From the NCBI GenBank assembly GCA_002436105.1, contig DIXU01000003.1, positions 1 through 64,000 on the forward strand: 64,000 bases of DNA. Direction: 5' to 3'. The DNA comes from Candidatus Aminicenantes bacterium UBA6072. Lineage in GTDB: Bacteria; Acidobacteriota; Aminicenantia; UBA2199. The position numbers and the translations under genes are program-made. The notes below the pieces were generated by a model that had not been told where the DNA came from, did no database searches, and saw nothing but the letters and a program-made list of their open reading frames with translations. Shown here piece by piece: positions 48,735 to 57,365 of this stretch; position 1 is the first letter of the stretch; every line of letters starts with the position of its first letter.

Positions 48735-50348
48735 TTTTCTGCAATATTCGATCAATGCCCGGGTCGAGCTGTCCTCGTCGTCGGCGGGAAGCTCCCCCTT
48801 GATCCTGGGCAGCAGGCGGCCGGCGATCCTCTTTCCCAGCTCCACTCCCCACTGGTCGAAGGAATAGATGTTCCAAAGCACCCCCTGGGCGAACACCTTG
48901 TGCTCGTAGAGGGCGATCAGCTTGCCCAGGGTCCCGGGAGTGAGTTCCTCGGCGAGGAAGATGCTGCTGGGGCGATTGCCGGCGAATTCGCGGAACGGCA
49001 GCAGCGCAGCCGGGATCCTGGCGCGGTCCAGTTCCTCCCGGGTGCAGCCGAAGGCCAGCGCCTGCGCCTGGGCGAACAGGTTGGCCAGCAACTGCTCGTG
49101 GTGATCGCGGAACGGATCCAGGGAGCTGCGGAAACCGATGAAGTCGCAGGGGACCACCTGGGTGCCCTGGTGCAGCAGCTGGAAAAAAGCATGCTGGCCC
49201 CCGGTGCCGGGTTCGCCCCAAAGCACCGGCGCGGTCGCGTACTCCACCTCCCTGCCGTCGCGATCGACGCCCTTGCCGTTGGATTCCATCTCCAGCTGCT
49301 GCAGGAAGGCCGGGAAAAAGCGGAGGTACTGGCAGTAGGGCAGGACGGCATGGGTGGCGGCCCCCATGAAATCGGCATGCCAGACGCCCAGCAGCGCCAG
49401 CAGCAGCGGCAGGTTCGCCGGCGGCGGCGCGCTGCGGAAATGGCGGTCCATGGCCTCACAGCCGCTCAGCAGCTCCATGAAACGCTCGGGGCCGATGGCC
49501 ATCATCAGCGGCAGCCCGACCGCCGAGGACAGCGAAAAACGCCCGCCCACCCAATCCCAGAATTCAAAGACATTCTCGGCGGCAACGCCCCATGCCTGCG
49601 CCGCCCGCGGATCGGCGGTCACGGCAACGACGTGCCGGCCCAGGGCGGCCCGGTCCTGAAAATGCTCCAGCAGCCATTCGCGGGCTCCGGCGGCGTTGGC
49701 CATGGTCTCCTGGGTGGTGAACGTCTTCGAGGCCAGGATGAACAGCGTCGTCTCCGGCGAGAGGGAACGCAGCGTCTCGGACAGGTGGCCGGGATCGAGG
49801 TTGGAGACGAAATGGACCTGCAGGTCGCGCTGGGCGTAGAAGCGCAGGGCGGCGCAGGCCATGCGCGGGCCCAGGTCCGAGCCGCCGATGCCGATGTGAA
49901 CGATGTGGCGCAGGGGGCGGCCGCCGAATCCGATCCAGTTCCCCGAGCGCATGCGGCCGGCGGCGGCGGCCATCCGCTCCCTGACCTCGCGGATGCGCGG
50001 CATGACGTCGACGCCGCCGACCCGCAGCGGGCGACCGGAAGAATCGCGCAGCGCCCAGTGCAGTGCAGGCCGGCCCTCGGTCTCGTTGACCTTCTCGCCG
50101 GAGAACAGGCGCCGGGTTTCCTTCTCCAGGCCGCAGGCCCCGGCCAGGGCGAGCAGCAGCTTCATCGTCTCGTCGTTGATCGGGTTTTTGGAATAATCGA
50201 GATAAATGCCCTCGGCCTGGAGGGAATAGCGCCGGCCGCGCTCCGGGTCGGCGGCGAAAAGATCGCGCAAGTGCCGCCGCTTCATGCCGGTGGCGTGCTC
50301 CTTCAAGGCCAGCCACTCGGGCATCTTCGACCTGCGTCGCCGGTTCAT
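48717..50348 (-). CDS. pgi: Glucose-6-phosphate isomerase
   Basis: This 543-residue enzyme interconverts glucose 6-phosphate and fructose 6-phosphate. PGI signatures are present: GIGGSDLGPRM, ASKTFTTQETM, GGRFSLSSAVGLP, the catalytic-Glu region ESNGKG and GEPGTGGQHAFFQLLHQGT. The start at 50348 lies behind GGGGAGGAG; an in-frame ATG five codons upstream lacks one. The final residues (KKDVRR) and stop are encoded by the downstream heptamer array. Confidence 0.96.
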   Translation of the reverse strand: MNRRRRSKMPEWLALKEHATGMKRRHLRDLFAADPERGRRYSLQAEGIYLDYSKNPINDETMKLLLALAGACGLEKETRRLFSGEKVNETEGRPALHWALRDSSGRPLRVGGVDVMPRIREVRERMAAAAGRMRSGNWIGFGGRPLRHIVHIGIGGSDLGPRMACAALRFYAQRDLQVHFVSNLDPGHLSETLRSLSPETTLFILASKTFTTQETMANAAGAREWLLEHFQDRAALGRHVVAVTADPRAAQAWGVAAENVFEFWDWVGGRFSLSSAVGLPLMMAIGPERFMELLSGCEAMDRHFRSAPPPANLPLLLALLGVWHADFMGAATHAVLPYCQYLRFFPAFLQQLEMESNGKGVDRDGREVEYATAPVLWGEPGTGGQHAFFQLLHQGTQVVPCDFIGFRSSLDPFRDHHEQLLANLFAQAQALAFGCTREELDRARIPAALLPFREFAGNRPSSIFLAEELTPGTLGKLIALYEHKVFAQGVLWNIYSFDQWGVELGKRIAGRLLPRIKGELPADDEDSSTRALIEYCRKKDVRR

Positions 50349-50365
50349 GGTGCTCCTCCCCATGT

Positions 50366-50395
50366 TTTATACCGTAAGCGCCTCGTTAAAGTCAA
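50366..50395 (-). promoter_or_regulatory. Promoter for pgi
   Basis: On the minus strand TTGACT (50390-50395), 18 bases, TATAAA (50366-50371), 17 bases before the chosen ATG. Confidence 0.65.
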
Positions 50396-50525
50396 TTCCG
50401 CGGCATCGCCGCCGGACAGGACGCAATGCCTCCCCTGTCGGACCGGCGAACGGCAGGGAGGAACCCCTCGCCTGCCGGATCCATGATCGGGAGGGGGCGG
50501 GACGGTCGCTGCATGGATCCATATC

Positions 50526-50554
50526 TTGACGTGACCCGGCCGATAAGGTATAAA
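50526..50554 (+). promoter_or_regulatory. Promoter for larC-folE, leaderless layout
   Basis: TTGACG (50526-50531), 17 bases, TATAAA (50549-50554), GGCGCC, then the ATG at 50561. No Shine-Dalgarno sequence. Confidence 0.8.
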
Positions 50555-50560
50555 GGCGCC

Positions 50561-51745
50561 ATGGCGCGCGAACTGCTTTTCCAGACCGAAAGCGGGGCAT
50601 CGGGAGACATGATCCTGGCCGCCCTGATCGACCTCCTCGGAGCCGGCGCCGAATTCAAGACGACGTTCGAAGCCATTGGCCTTGACGTCACGATCTCGGT
50701 CGCGGACACGGAGAAAGACCACCTGCGCTGCAAGCAGGTCACGATCGAGGCGTTGCCGGCGGCCCACGCCGTCACCTGGACCGAGATCGAGGCCTTCATC
50801 GCCGCCGTCCCCCTTTCGGCAAAGGTCCGCCATGACGCCGGGCTCATCTTCAAAACCATCTTCGAGGCCGAGGCCGCCGTCCACGGGCAGGAGCTGAAAA
50901 ACGTCCACCTGCACGAGGTCGGCGCCGACGATTCGCTGGTCGACATCCTGGGATTCTGCTGGCTGTGGGAGAAGCTGGAGCGCTGCCCGATCGTCTTCAC
51001 CACCCTGGTCACCGGATTCGGCAGCGTGCGCACCCGTCACGGCCTGCTGCCGGTGCCGCCGCCGGCGGTCCTGCACATGGTCCAGGGACTCGCCTGCCGC
51101 GCCGGCGAAATCGAGGACGAGCGCCTGACCCCGACCGCGGCGGCGATCCTGACCACGTTCGGGCGCCAGGCCGCCTCCCGGGGCAGCACCCGCCCGCTGC
51201 GGGCCGGCTACGGTTGCGGTCACAAGTCGTTCCCCGGGACGCCCAATTTGCTGCGCGCCATCCTGGAGGACCGGGAGGATGCACGGTCCGGCGACGGCGT
51301 TTGGGTTCTGGAAAGCTTTCTCGACGACATCAGCCCCGAATTGCTCGCCCATGCCTGCGATCGCATCGTCCAGGCCGGCGCCCTGGACGTATTCATCGCC
51401 CCGGGGCTGATGAAGAAAGGGCGTCCGGGGTTCCAGCTGACCGTCCTGTGCCCCGACGAGGCTCATGAAAGGGTCGTCACGGCCATCTTCGCCGAAAGCA
51501 CGGCCATCGGCCTGCGCCGCCGCTTCTGCGACCGCGTCGTCCTGGCGCGCGAGACGCGCCCTCTGCGCGTGGCCGGGGGCGAAGTGCGGCTGAAAACCGC
51601 CCTGCGCCAAGGCCGTGCCGTGAACGTCAAACCCGAGTTCGACGATGTCTGCCGCCTGGCCGCCGAGCTGGGCATACCCGCCAAGGATGCCCTGCGCATG
51701 GTATGGGGAAGCATTCATGAAGAAAATGGACCTGGAAAAGATTAA
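50561..51745 (+). CDS. larC: Nickel-pincer cofactor biosynthesis protein LarC
   Basis: This 394-residue, DUF111-family protein inserts nickel into the pyridinium dithiocarboxylate cofactor of lactate racemase-type enzymes. Markers are ESGASGDMILAALIDLL at the N-terminus, HLHEVGADDSLVDILG, and TPTAAAIL. LarC1 and LarC2 are one frame here, with no frameshift as in lactobacilli. LarB, LarE and LarA are not in the window. The start is fixed by the promoter. folE starts inside the last 29 bases. Confidence 0.93.
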   Translation: MARELLFQTESGASGDMILAALIDLLGAGAEFKTTFEAIGLDVTISVADTEKDHLRCKQVTIEALPAAHAVTWTEIEAFIAAVPLSAKVRHDAGLIFKTIFEAEAAVHGQELKNVHLHEVGADDSLVDILGFCWLWEKLERCPIVFTTLVTGFGSVRTRHGLLPVPPPAVLHMVQGLACRAGEIEDERLTPTAAAILTTFGRQAASRGSTRPLRAGYGCGHKSFPGTPNLLRAILEDREDARSGDGVWVLESFLDDISPELLAHACDRIVQAGALDVFIAPGLMKKGRPGFQLTVLCPDEAHERVVTAIFAESTAIGLRRRFCDRVVLARETRPLRVAGGEVRLKTALRQGRAVNVKPEFDDVCRLAAELGIPAKDALRMVWGSIHEENGPGKD

Positions 51746-52295
51746 GCGCGGCGTCGCGCTGATCCTGGAGGGCATCGGCGAGGATGCCTCGTCGGAGCGG
51801 CTGCTGGAAACCCCGCGCCGGGCGGCGGCCATGTTCGCCGAGGTCCTCTCGGGGACGGGCCAGGAGCCCGCCGATTTCCTCAAGTGCCTGACCGAGGAAA
51901 AGCACGACGAGATGGTCATCCTCAAGGATATCCCCATCTATTCCATGTGCGAGCACCACCTGCTGCCCTTTTCGGGCAAGGCCAGCATCGCCTACATCCC
52001 CAAGAAGGGCCGCATCATCGGTTTGAACAACCTGGGCTACCTGGTCGACTACCTGGCCCGGCGCCTGCAGCTTCAGGAACGCCTGACCAAGCAGATCGCC
52101 GACTACCTGGTGCAGGCCCTCGATCCCATGGGGGTGATGGTGGTGATCAAGGCCGAGCACCTGTGCATGACCATGCGCGGCGTGAAGAAACCGGGTTCAC
52201 TGACCATCACCTCGGCCGTGCGCGGTGTGTTCCGCGAGAGCCTCGGCCCGCGCCAGGAGGCCATGTCACTGCTGATGAACCTGGAGAGCCGCTGA
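51717..52295 (+). CDS. folE: GTP cyclohydrolase I
   Basis: This 192-residue type IA enzyme converts GTP to 7,8-dihydroneopterin triphosphate, the entry to folate or queuosine precursors. Zinc ligands are in YSMCEHHLLPF and AEHLCMTMRG. The latter, MRGVKKPGS, is the signature. ATG 51717 overlaps the larC frame, so expression is coupled to larC. Queuosine synthesis also uses this product, so there may be a functional link with the distant queF. Confidence 0.95.
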   Translation: MKKMDLEKIKRGVALILEGIGEDASSERLLETPRRAAAMFAEVLSGTGQEPADFLKCLTEEKHDEMVILKDIPIYSMCEHHLLPFSGKASIAYIPKKGRIIGLNNLGYLVDYLARRLQLQERLTKQIADYLVQALDPMGVMVVIKAEHLCMTMRGVKKPGSLTITSAVRGVFRESLGPRQEAMSLLMNLESR

Positions 52296-52322
52296 GCGGC
52301 TGGCAAACCAAGGAGGAACCTC

Positions 52323-52886
52323 ATGACCGAAGTCAAAGGCGTGGTCATCGCATCGACCCCCAAGATGATCCTGGACAAATTCGGCCAGTACGGGTTGAAG
52401 AAGTGGCTGGAGCTGATCTCGCCCGCCGCCCGCAGGGTCTATTCGTCCGATATCAACACGGAAGCCTGGTTCCCGCTGAAAGAGATGCTGATCGAGCCCA
52501 TGGCCAACATCGCCCAGCTCTTTTACGATTGGGACCTGAAGAAGGCCGCCTGGGACTTTGGCCGCATGAGCGCCGACAACCGCTTCCATGGCCTGCTCAA
52601 GCTGCTGGTCAAGATCCCCAAGACCAACACGCTGGTGGAAAAGGCCGGCGAGTACCTGGGCTCCTATTACCGTCCCTGCGCCATTACCGTGCCGATCAGC
52701 GATACGAACTACTGCCTGCTCCGCATCAGCCACTTCCCGGAGATGGACAAGACCACCGAGTTCCGCATCTGCGGCTGGATCGAGCGCTCCCTGGAGATCG
52801 CCGGGGGCAAGAACGTGAAAGTGGAGATCCTCAAGTCGCTGACGAATTTTCAGCCCGTCTCGGAGTATGAGCTGCGCTGGGGCTAG
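52323..52886 (+). CDS. Uncharacterised protein, possibly DUF2378-like
   Basis: This 187-residue soluble protein has GVVIASTPKMILDKFG at the N-terminus, a helical middle (AAWDFGRMSADNRFHGLLKL, quoted in part) and a beta-rich C-terminus ending YELRWG. The order of helices and the late ISHFPEMDKTTEFRICGWIE block recall DUF2378/heme-NO-binding-like proteins of myxobacteria. No heme His can be fixed, so this is a weak guess. AAGGAGG precedes the ATG. It is 27 bases after folE and probably in the same operon. Confidence 0.55.
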   Translation: MTEVKGVVIASTPKMILDKFGQYGLKKWLELISPAARRVYSSDINTEAWFPLKEMLIEPMANIAQLFYDWDLKKAAWDFGRMSADNRFHGLLKLLVKIPKTNTLVEKAGEYLGSYYRPCAITVPISDTNYCLLRISHFPEMDKTTEFRICGWIERSLEIAGGKNVKVEILKSLTNFQPVSEYELRWG

Positions 52887-52915
52887 GGCTTAGGGATCGA
52901 AGAACCATCGTAATT

Positions 52916-53083
52916 CGTGACACGTGACGCGTGACACGGAAGAAATGATTTCTATGTGAACGTCCATTCTTTCAAAAAAGCAACCTGAATACGTCTGTTT
53001 TCAAGCCGAAAGAAAATTCGTATATGGCAGTTATTTTCTTACGCGTTTCGCGTCACGCGTCACGCGTCACGTGTACCATTTGC
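52916..53083. repeat. Inverted heptamer arrays (CGTGACG / CGCGTCA)
   Basis: CGTGACA, CGTGACG and CGTGACA (52916-52936) face CGCGTTT and CGCGTCA x3 (53042-53069). The roughly 100-base centre is AT-rich, with partly complementary GAAGAAA and TTTCTTAC. It lies between the convergent 52323-52886 and sppA genes. It is the same word family as 14538-14565. Confidence 0.75.
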
Positions 53084-53095
53084 CGACCGGATTTC

Positions 53096-54784
53096 TTAGA
53101 AGCAGCGCAATGCAAACGGCATGGCCATGGCCGGGAAGAAGTGCCGGTAGGACTGAAGGCGCGCCCTGGCGTCCAGGGGGTTCTGCGCCTTGACGTCGGT
53201 CATCTCGAAGATCATTTCGAACAGTGATTTTTTCTGCGGGTAGACGCGCACGCCGAACCTTTCGCCGGCCGGGATGCGGGCCAGCTTCCTGGCCTCCTCC
53301 AACGCGTCGCTCAAGCCCCCCAGGCCATCCACCAGGCGCAGCTTCAGCGCCGCGCGGCCGCTCCAGACGCGGCCGCGCGCGATCCGGTCGACCTCCTCGA
53401 CCTTCATTTTGCGGTTGCGAGCCACCTTGCCCAGGAAATCATCGTAAATGCGCCGCATGTCGCCGAGGACCTTCTCTTTTTCCCTCGCGCTGAAAGGCCG
53501 GTAATCGGAGTACATGCCGGCGAATTCCGAGGTGGTGAGTATTTCCTTGCTGACGCCGATCTTGTCATACAGTCCTTTCAGGACGAACTTGCCGGTGATG
53601 ACGCCGATCGAGGCGGTGATGGTCTCGGGGTGGGCGAAGATCTTGTGGGCCGAGAGCGATATCCAGTAGCCGCCGGATGCAGCCAGGTCGGACATGGAGA
53701 TGACCAGGGGTTTCTTCCTGGCCAGCAGCTCGGCCTCGCGCAGGATGACGTCGGATGCGACGGCCGAGCCTCCGGGGCTGTCGACCCGCAGCACCACCGC
53801 CTTGACCGAAGAATTGTTCCGTGCCTGGCGCAGCTGCTCGGCCAGGGTGTCGGCGCCCAGGACCTCGCCGCCGAAGAGCGAATCACCGCCGCTGTGCCCC
53901 TGGTTGATCTCGCCGGAAGCGAAAATGACGGCGATCTTCTTGGCGCCGCTGAACGGCAGAGGCGAGCGGGTCTTGGCGTAGGTGCGGAATTTCACCTCGG
54001 GATAGGTGGCGGGCATCTGCTTGAACAGGTCGTCCTCGTAGCCCAGGGAATCGACCAGCCCGGCCCGGACAAATTCCTCCAGGGGCAGCGGCGAGCGGTC
54101 GAGAAGTTCCCTGACCTTCGCCGCCTCGAGCTTGCGGTTGCCGGCGATGCCCTCGATCACCGCCTGATAGAGGTCATCGATGAGCGCTTGCATGGACTCG
54201 CGGTGGGCCGGGGTCATGCGCTCCTCGGTGAACGTATTGCTGGCGGTCTTGTAGTCGCCGATATGAAAGATTTCGGCCTGCACCCCCAGCTTGGAGAGCG
54301 TGTTTTTCAGGAAGAGGGCCTCGGCGCCGATGCCGCTGATCGCCAGGGCGCCGCCCTTGAACATGACGACCTTGTCGGCGAAGGAGGCGAGGTAGTATTC
54401 TTTCAGGCCGCCATCGACGATGAATGCCGCCACCGGCTTTTTGCTGGCGGCGAATCGCTCGATCAGGCTCCCGATCTCCTTGACCTTGGCGAAGCCGGCA
54501 TCCATGTGCTGGATGCGCAGCAGCACCCCTTTGATGCGCTCGTCGCGCGCGGCCCGTTCCAGGTGCAGCCAGAGATCGTGGATGGAAAGCGAGGAACCGC
54601 TCATGGTCGGGAAGCGCGCTTGGGCGGTCTCGCTGATGGTACCCCCCAGGTCGATCTTCAGGTAGGCCTTCTGGGGAACGTAGGGCTCCTGGGTGAACTG
54701 CAGGTAGATGAAGCCACCGATGATGAAAAGTCCCAGTATGATGACAATGATCACCAGCAGGGCGATCAACGCGCCTCGTTTCAT
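53096..54784 (-). CDS. sppA: Signal peptide peptidase SppA, 67-kDa type
   Basis: This 562-residue, membrane-anchored serine protease degrades cleaved signal peptides. One N-terminal span is followed by two ClpP/crotonase-like domains. The catalytic Lys is in the N-terminal domain (HIGDYKTASNTF) and the Ser in the C-terminal domain (SDLAASGGYWIS). DSPGGSAVASD precedes it. A TATAAT on the minus strand (54823-54828) and AAGGAAGGAGA lie before the ATG. Confidence 0.92.
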   Translation of the reverse strand: MKRGALIALLVIIVIILGLFIIGGFIYLQFTQEPYVPQKAYLKIDLGGTISETAQARFPTMSGSSLSIHDLWLHLERAARDERIKGVLLRIQHMDAGFAKVKEIGSLIERFAASKKPVAAFIVDGGLKEYYLASFADKVVMFKGGALAISGIGAEALFLKNTLSKLGVQAEIFHIGDYKTASNTFTEERMTPAHRESMQALIDDLYQAVIEGIAGNRKLEAAKVRELLDRSPLPLEEFVRAGLVDSLGYEDDLFKQMPATYPEVKFRTYAKTRSPLPFSGAKKIAVIFASGEINQGHSGGDSLFGGEVLGADTLAEQLRQARNNSSVKAVVLRVDSPGGSAVASDVILREAELLARKKPLVISMSDLAASGGYWISLSAHKIFAHPETITASIGVITGKFVLKGLYDKIGVSKEILTTSEFAGMYSDYRPFSAREKEKVLGDMRRIYDDFLGKVARNRKMKVEEVDRIARGRVWSGRAALKLRLVDGLGGLSDALEEARKLARIPAGERFGVRVYPQKKSLFEMIFEMTDVKAQNPLDARARLQSYRHFFPAMAMPFALRCF

Positions 54785-54987
54785 TTTGAATCTCCTTCCT
54801 TCAGAATTGGATCGGAAAGGGTATTATACTGTTTTTCGCCTTGAAAGGTTTAATTGCCCCGGACTCGAGCGTCCGTGTCGATGACCTTGCCGGGCAGGCG
54901 TTCCGGAGATATCATCCATTTCACATGGAAGGTCCCTTTGCCAAGCGGCCGCCACTTCGCCGCCGCGGACACCTTCACCGCCGGGTA

Positions 54988-55836
54988 CTAATTCGCTTGG
55001 GAACGGCCATTGAGGTAAAGGGCCAGCAGCACGGCGCTGCCGCCGGCGGCCAGGCGCAGGAGATCGGCCTGCTCCCGGAAAAAAACCAGCGAAACGGCGA
55101 CGGCAAGGGGCACCTTGAGGTTGTTCATGACCGCCAGCGTCCCAACGTTAACGCGGGAAGAGCCGATATTCCATAGAAAAAAACCGACCCCCGAGGCCAG
55201 CAGCCCGAGGTAGAGCAGGACCAGCGCTTGAGCGGTACCCAGCCGCAGGTCGAGCGCGCCCGGCGTCATGAGCATGGCCAGCGCCGCCGCCGCGGCGCCG
55301 CCCAGGTACAGCCAGGCGAAGACATCGCGGTCCCGCCATTTCCGCCCGCCGGCGGAGAGCCGGCGATACCAGACCTGGCCGGCGGCGAAGCAGGCGTTGG
55401 ATGCCTGAACCAAAAAAAAGCCTGCCAGCAGGCGGCTTCTCCCCCACCCCGAGTACACGATCACGGCGGTTCCGGCCACGGCCAGCAGCGACGTCCAAAA
55501 ATGCAGCGGTTGGAAGCGTCGTTTGAGGACGTCGTCGAAGATGGCCACGTACAGCGGGGTGAAGACGGTGAACAGCGCGACCTGGTGGGCGGCCAGGAAA
55601 CGGAACGACTGGATGTAGAAAACGTACATCAGCCCGAACTCGACCATGCCGATCCCGAACAAACGTCGGGCCAGGGGGCCGGGAGAGCGGCGCGGACGCC
55701 ACAACGGCAGGAAAAGGAGCAGGGCCAGGGCCAAGCGGACAAAAGCGACGAGCGCGGCGTCGACGCCGCCCAGGAAATTCTTCACCAGGCCGAATGAGAA
55801 CGCCCAGATGAACGAGGTGATCAGCAGCAGTGCCAT
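54988..55836 (-). CDS. EamA/DMT-family transporter
   Basis: This 282-residue protein has ten spans in two EamA halves, with LLLITSFIWAFSFGLVKNFL at the start and a matching second half (FFLVQASNACFAAGQVWYRR, quoted in part). This is the drug/metabolite transporter layout. The substrate is unknown. The ATG at 55836 is six bases after TATAGT with extended TGC, and there is no Shine-Dalgarno sequence. The 54841-54987 gap downstream has no feature I can name. Confidence 0.85.
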   Translation of the reverse strand: MALLLITSFIWAFSFGLVKNFLGGVDAALVAFVRLALALLLFLPLWRPRRSPGPLARRLFGIGMVEFGLMYVFYIQSFRFLAAHQVALFTVFTPLYVAIFDDVLKRRFQPLHFWTSLLAVAGTAVIVYSGWGRSRLLAGFFLVQASNACFAAGQVWYRRLSAGGRKWRDRDVFAWLYLGGAAAAALAMLMTPGALDLRLGTAQALVLLYLGLLASGVGFFLWNIGSSRVNVGTLAVMNNLKVPLAVAVSLVFFREQADLLRLAAGGSAVLLALYLNGRSQAN

Positions 55837-55842
55837 GGCCAG

Positions 55843-55851
55843 ACTATAGCA
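55843..55851 (-). promoter_or_regulatory. Extended -10 promoter for EamA gene, leaderless layout
   Basis: On the minus strand TGC-TATAGT, CTGGCC, then the ATG at 55836. No clear -35 box. Confidence 0.55.
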
Positions 55852-55969
55852 TAAAATGATTTTCGCGATGCGCCGCGCGGGACGATTCCCGTCTATTGCA
55901 AATTCCTGCCGGATGTTCTATAAACTGGTTTGGCCTTTAACGATTCGATGCATCGACAAGGAGGATGCC

Positions 55970-57205
55970 GTGATCAATTACGAACCGCTGTTTTCGAATA
56001 GCGCCAAGGGAATGAAGCGTTCCGAGATCCGCGAACTGCTGAAGCTCACCGCCCGGCCGGGGATCATCTCCTTTGCCGGCGGCCTGCCCGCCCCCGACCT
56101 GTTCCCGGTCGAGGAGATCAAGGAAATGTCGCGTATCGTCCTGGAGCGCGAGGGCAGGACCGCCCTGCAGTACGGCCCCACCGAGGGCGACACCCGCCTG
56201 CGCGAGGAGCTGGCCAAGATGATGCAGAAGGACGGGATCAACATCACCAGCAACCACCTGCTGATCGTCACCTCGTCGCAGCAGGGGCTGGACCTGACGG
56301 GCAAGGTCTTCATCGACCCGGGCGACGTGGTCCTGACCAGCCGCCCCACCTATGTCGGCGCCATCCAGGCTTTCCACGCCTATGGGGCCAGGATGATCGG
56401 CGTCGAACAGGACGAGGAAGGGACGCAGACGGCCCAGATGGAGGCGGAGATCGAGAAGCTGGCCGCCAAGGGCGTCAAGCCGAAGTTCATCTACGAGATC
56501 CCGGATTTCCAGAATCCCTCGGGCATCACCATGAGCCTGAAGCGCCGCCAGGAGATCCTGCGCATCGCGGAAAAATACGACCTGGTCGTCATCGAGGACT
56601 CCCCCTACCGCCAGCTGCGCTTCGAGGGCAAGACCGAGCCATCGCTGCTGGGCATGAACTCGGAGCGGGTCCTCGGCCTCTACACGTTCAGCAAGATCCT
56701 GCTGCCCGGCTTCCGCCTGGGCTGGATGGCCGGCCCCAACGAACTGATCCAGAAGGCGGTGACCGCCAAGCAGTCGGTCGACCTGTGCTCGCCCCCCTTC
56801 AACCAGGCCATTCTCTTCGAATACCTGAGCCGCGGGCTGCTGGAAAAACAGATCAAGGTCATCATCAAGGCCTACCGGGAAAAGCGCGATTTCATGCTGG
56901 CCATGCTCGGCAAATACATGCCCAAGCTCCCCGGCCTGAAGTGGACCCAGCCCCAGGGCGGCCTGTTCCTTTGGGTCACCCTGCCGGAGGGCATGGATAC
57001 CGCCGAGATGTTCCACAGCGCCATCGAAAAGCAGGTGGCCTACGTGGTCGGCACGGCGTTCTACCCGGACGGCGGCGGCCGCAACTCGTTCCGCATGAAC
57101 TTCTCCTATTCCAGCATGGCCGAGATCGAGGAGGGCGTCAAGCGCCTGAGCGAGGTCATCTCATCCTGGAAGGGCGGCCGCGAGGCGTCGATCATCACGC
57201 CCTGA
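55970..57205 (+). CDS. PLP-dependent aminotransferase, class I/II (2-aminoadipate/LysN-like)
   Basis: This 411-residue fold-type I enzyme has ISFAGGLPAPDLFP, QYGPTEGDTRLREELA, the Asp loop VIEDSPYRQLRF and the PLP Lys in TFSKILLPGFRLGW. It resembles 2-aminoadipate and aromatic aminotransferases of the LysN/MocR-catalytic group, but lacks a DNA-binding domain. The start is GTG at 55970 behind AAGGAGG. An ATG 38 codons upstream gives a leader with no resemblance to the family. Confidence 0.88.
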   Translation: MINYEPLFSNSAKGMKRSEIRELLKLTARPGIISFAGGLPAPDLFPVEEIKEMSRIVLEREGRTALQYGPTEGDTRLREELAKMMQKDGINITSNHLLIVTSSQQGLDLTGKVFIDPGDVVLTSRPTYVGAIQAFHAYGARMIGVEQDEEGTQTAQMEAEIEKLAAKGVKPKFIYEIPDFQNPSGITMSLKRRQEILRIAEKYDLVVIEDSPYRQLRFEGKTEPSLLGMNSERVLGLYTFSKILLPGFRLGWMAGPNELIQKAVTAKQSVDLCSPPFNQAILFEYLSRGLLEKQIKVIIKAYREKRDFMLAMLGKYMPKLPGLKWTQPQGGLFLWVTLPEGMDTAEMFHSAIEKQVAYVVGTAFYPDGGGRNSFRMNFSYSSMAEIEEGVKRLSEVISSWKGGREASIITP

Positions 57206-57256
57206 AGAAAAGGATGGCATAGGGGATAAAAGACCGCGATTTAATCTGTATCAGGC

Positions 57257-57336
57257 ATTGCGAGATTGCGAATATTTCTTCAACTTCGAATCCCCAAGGG
57301 GACACGAAGCGCAACGTCGAACTTCGAGCTTCGAAC
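57257..57336. repeat. Short arrays (ATTGCGAG; TTCGAAC) between convergent genes
   Basis: Two 8-base units (57257-57272) are followed by GTCGAAC, TTCGAGC and TTCGAAC (57316-57336). ACTTCGAA at 57283-57290 can pair with TTCGAAGT-like parts. This is the weakest member of the array family. Confidence 0.5.
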
Positions 57337-57365
57337 CTCTGGAAAAAGATCCCTGAATGATTTCT

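Noticed and set aside
50561..51745. Programmed frameshift in larC
   Set aside because: LarC is split by frameshift in some lactobacilli, but here one frame covers both halves without interruption.
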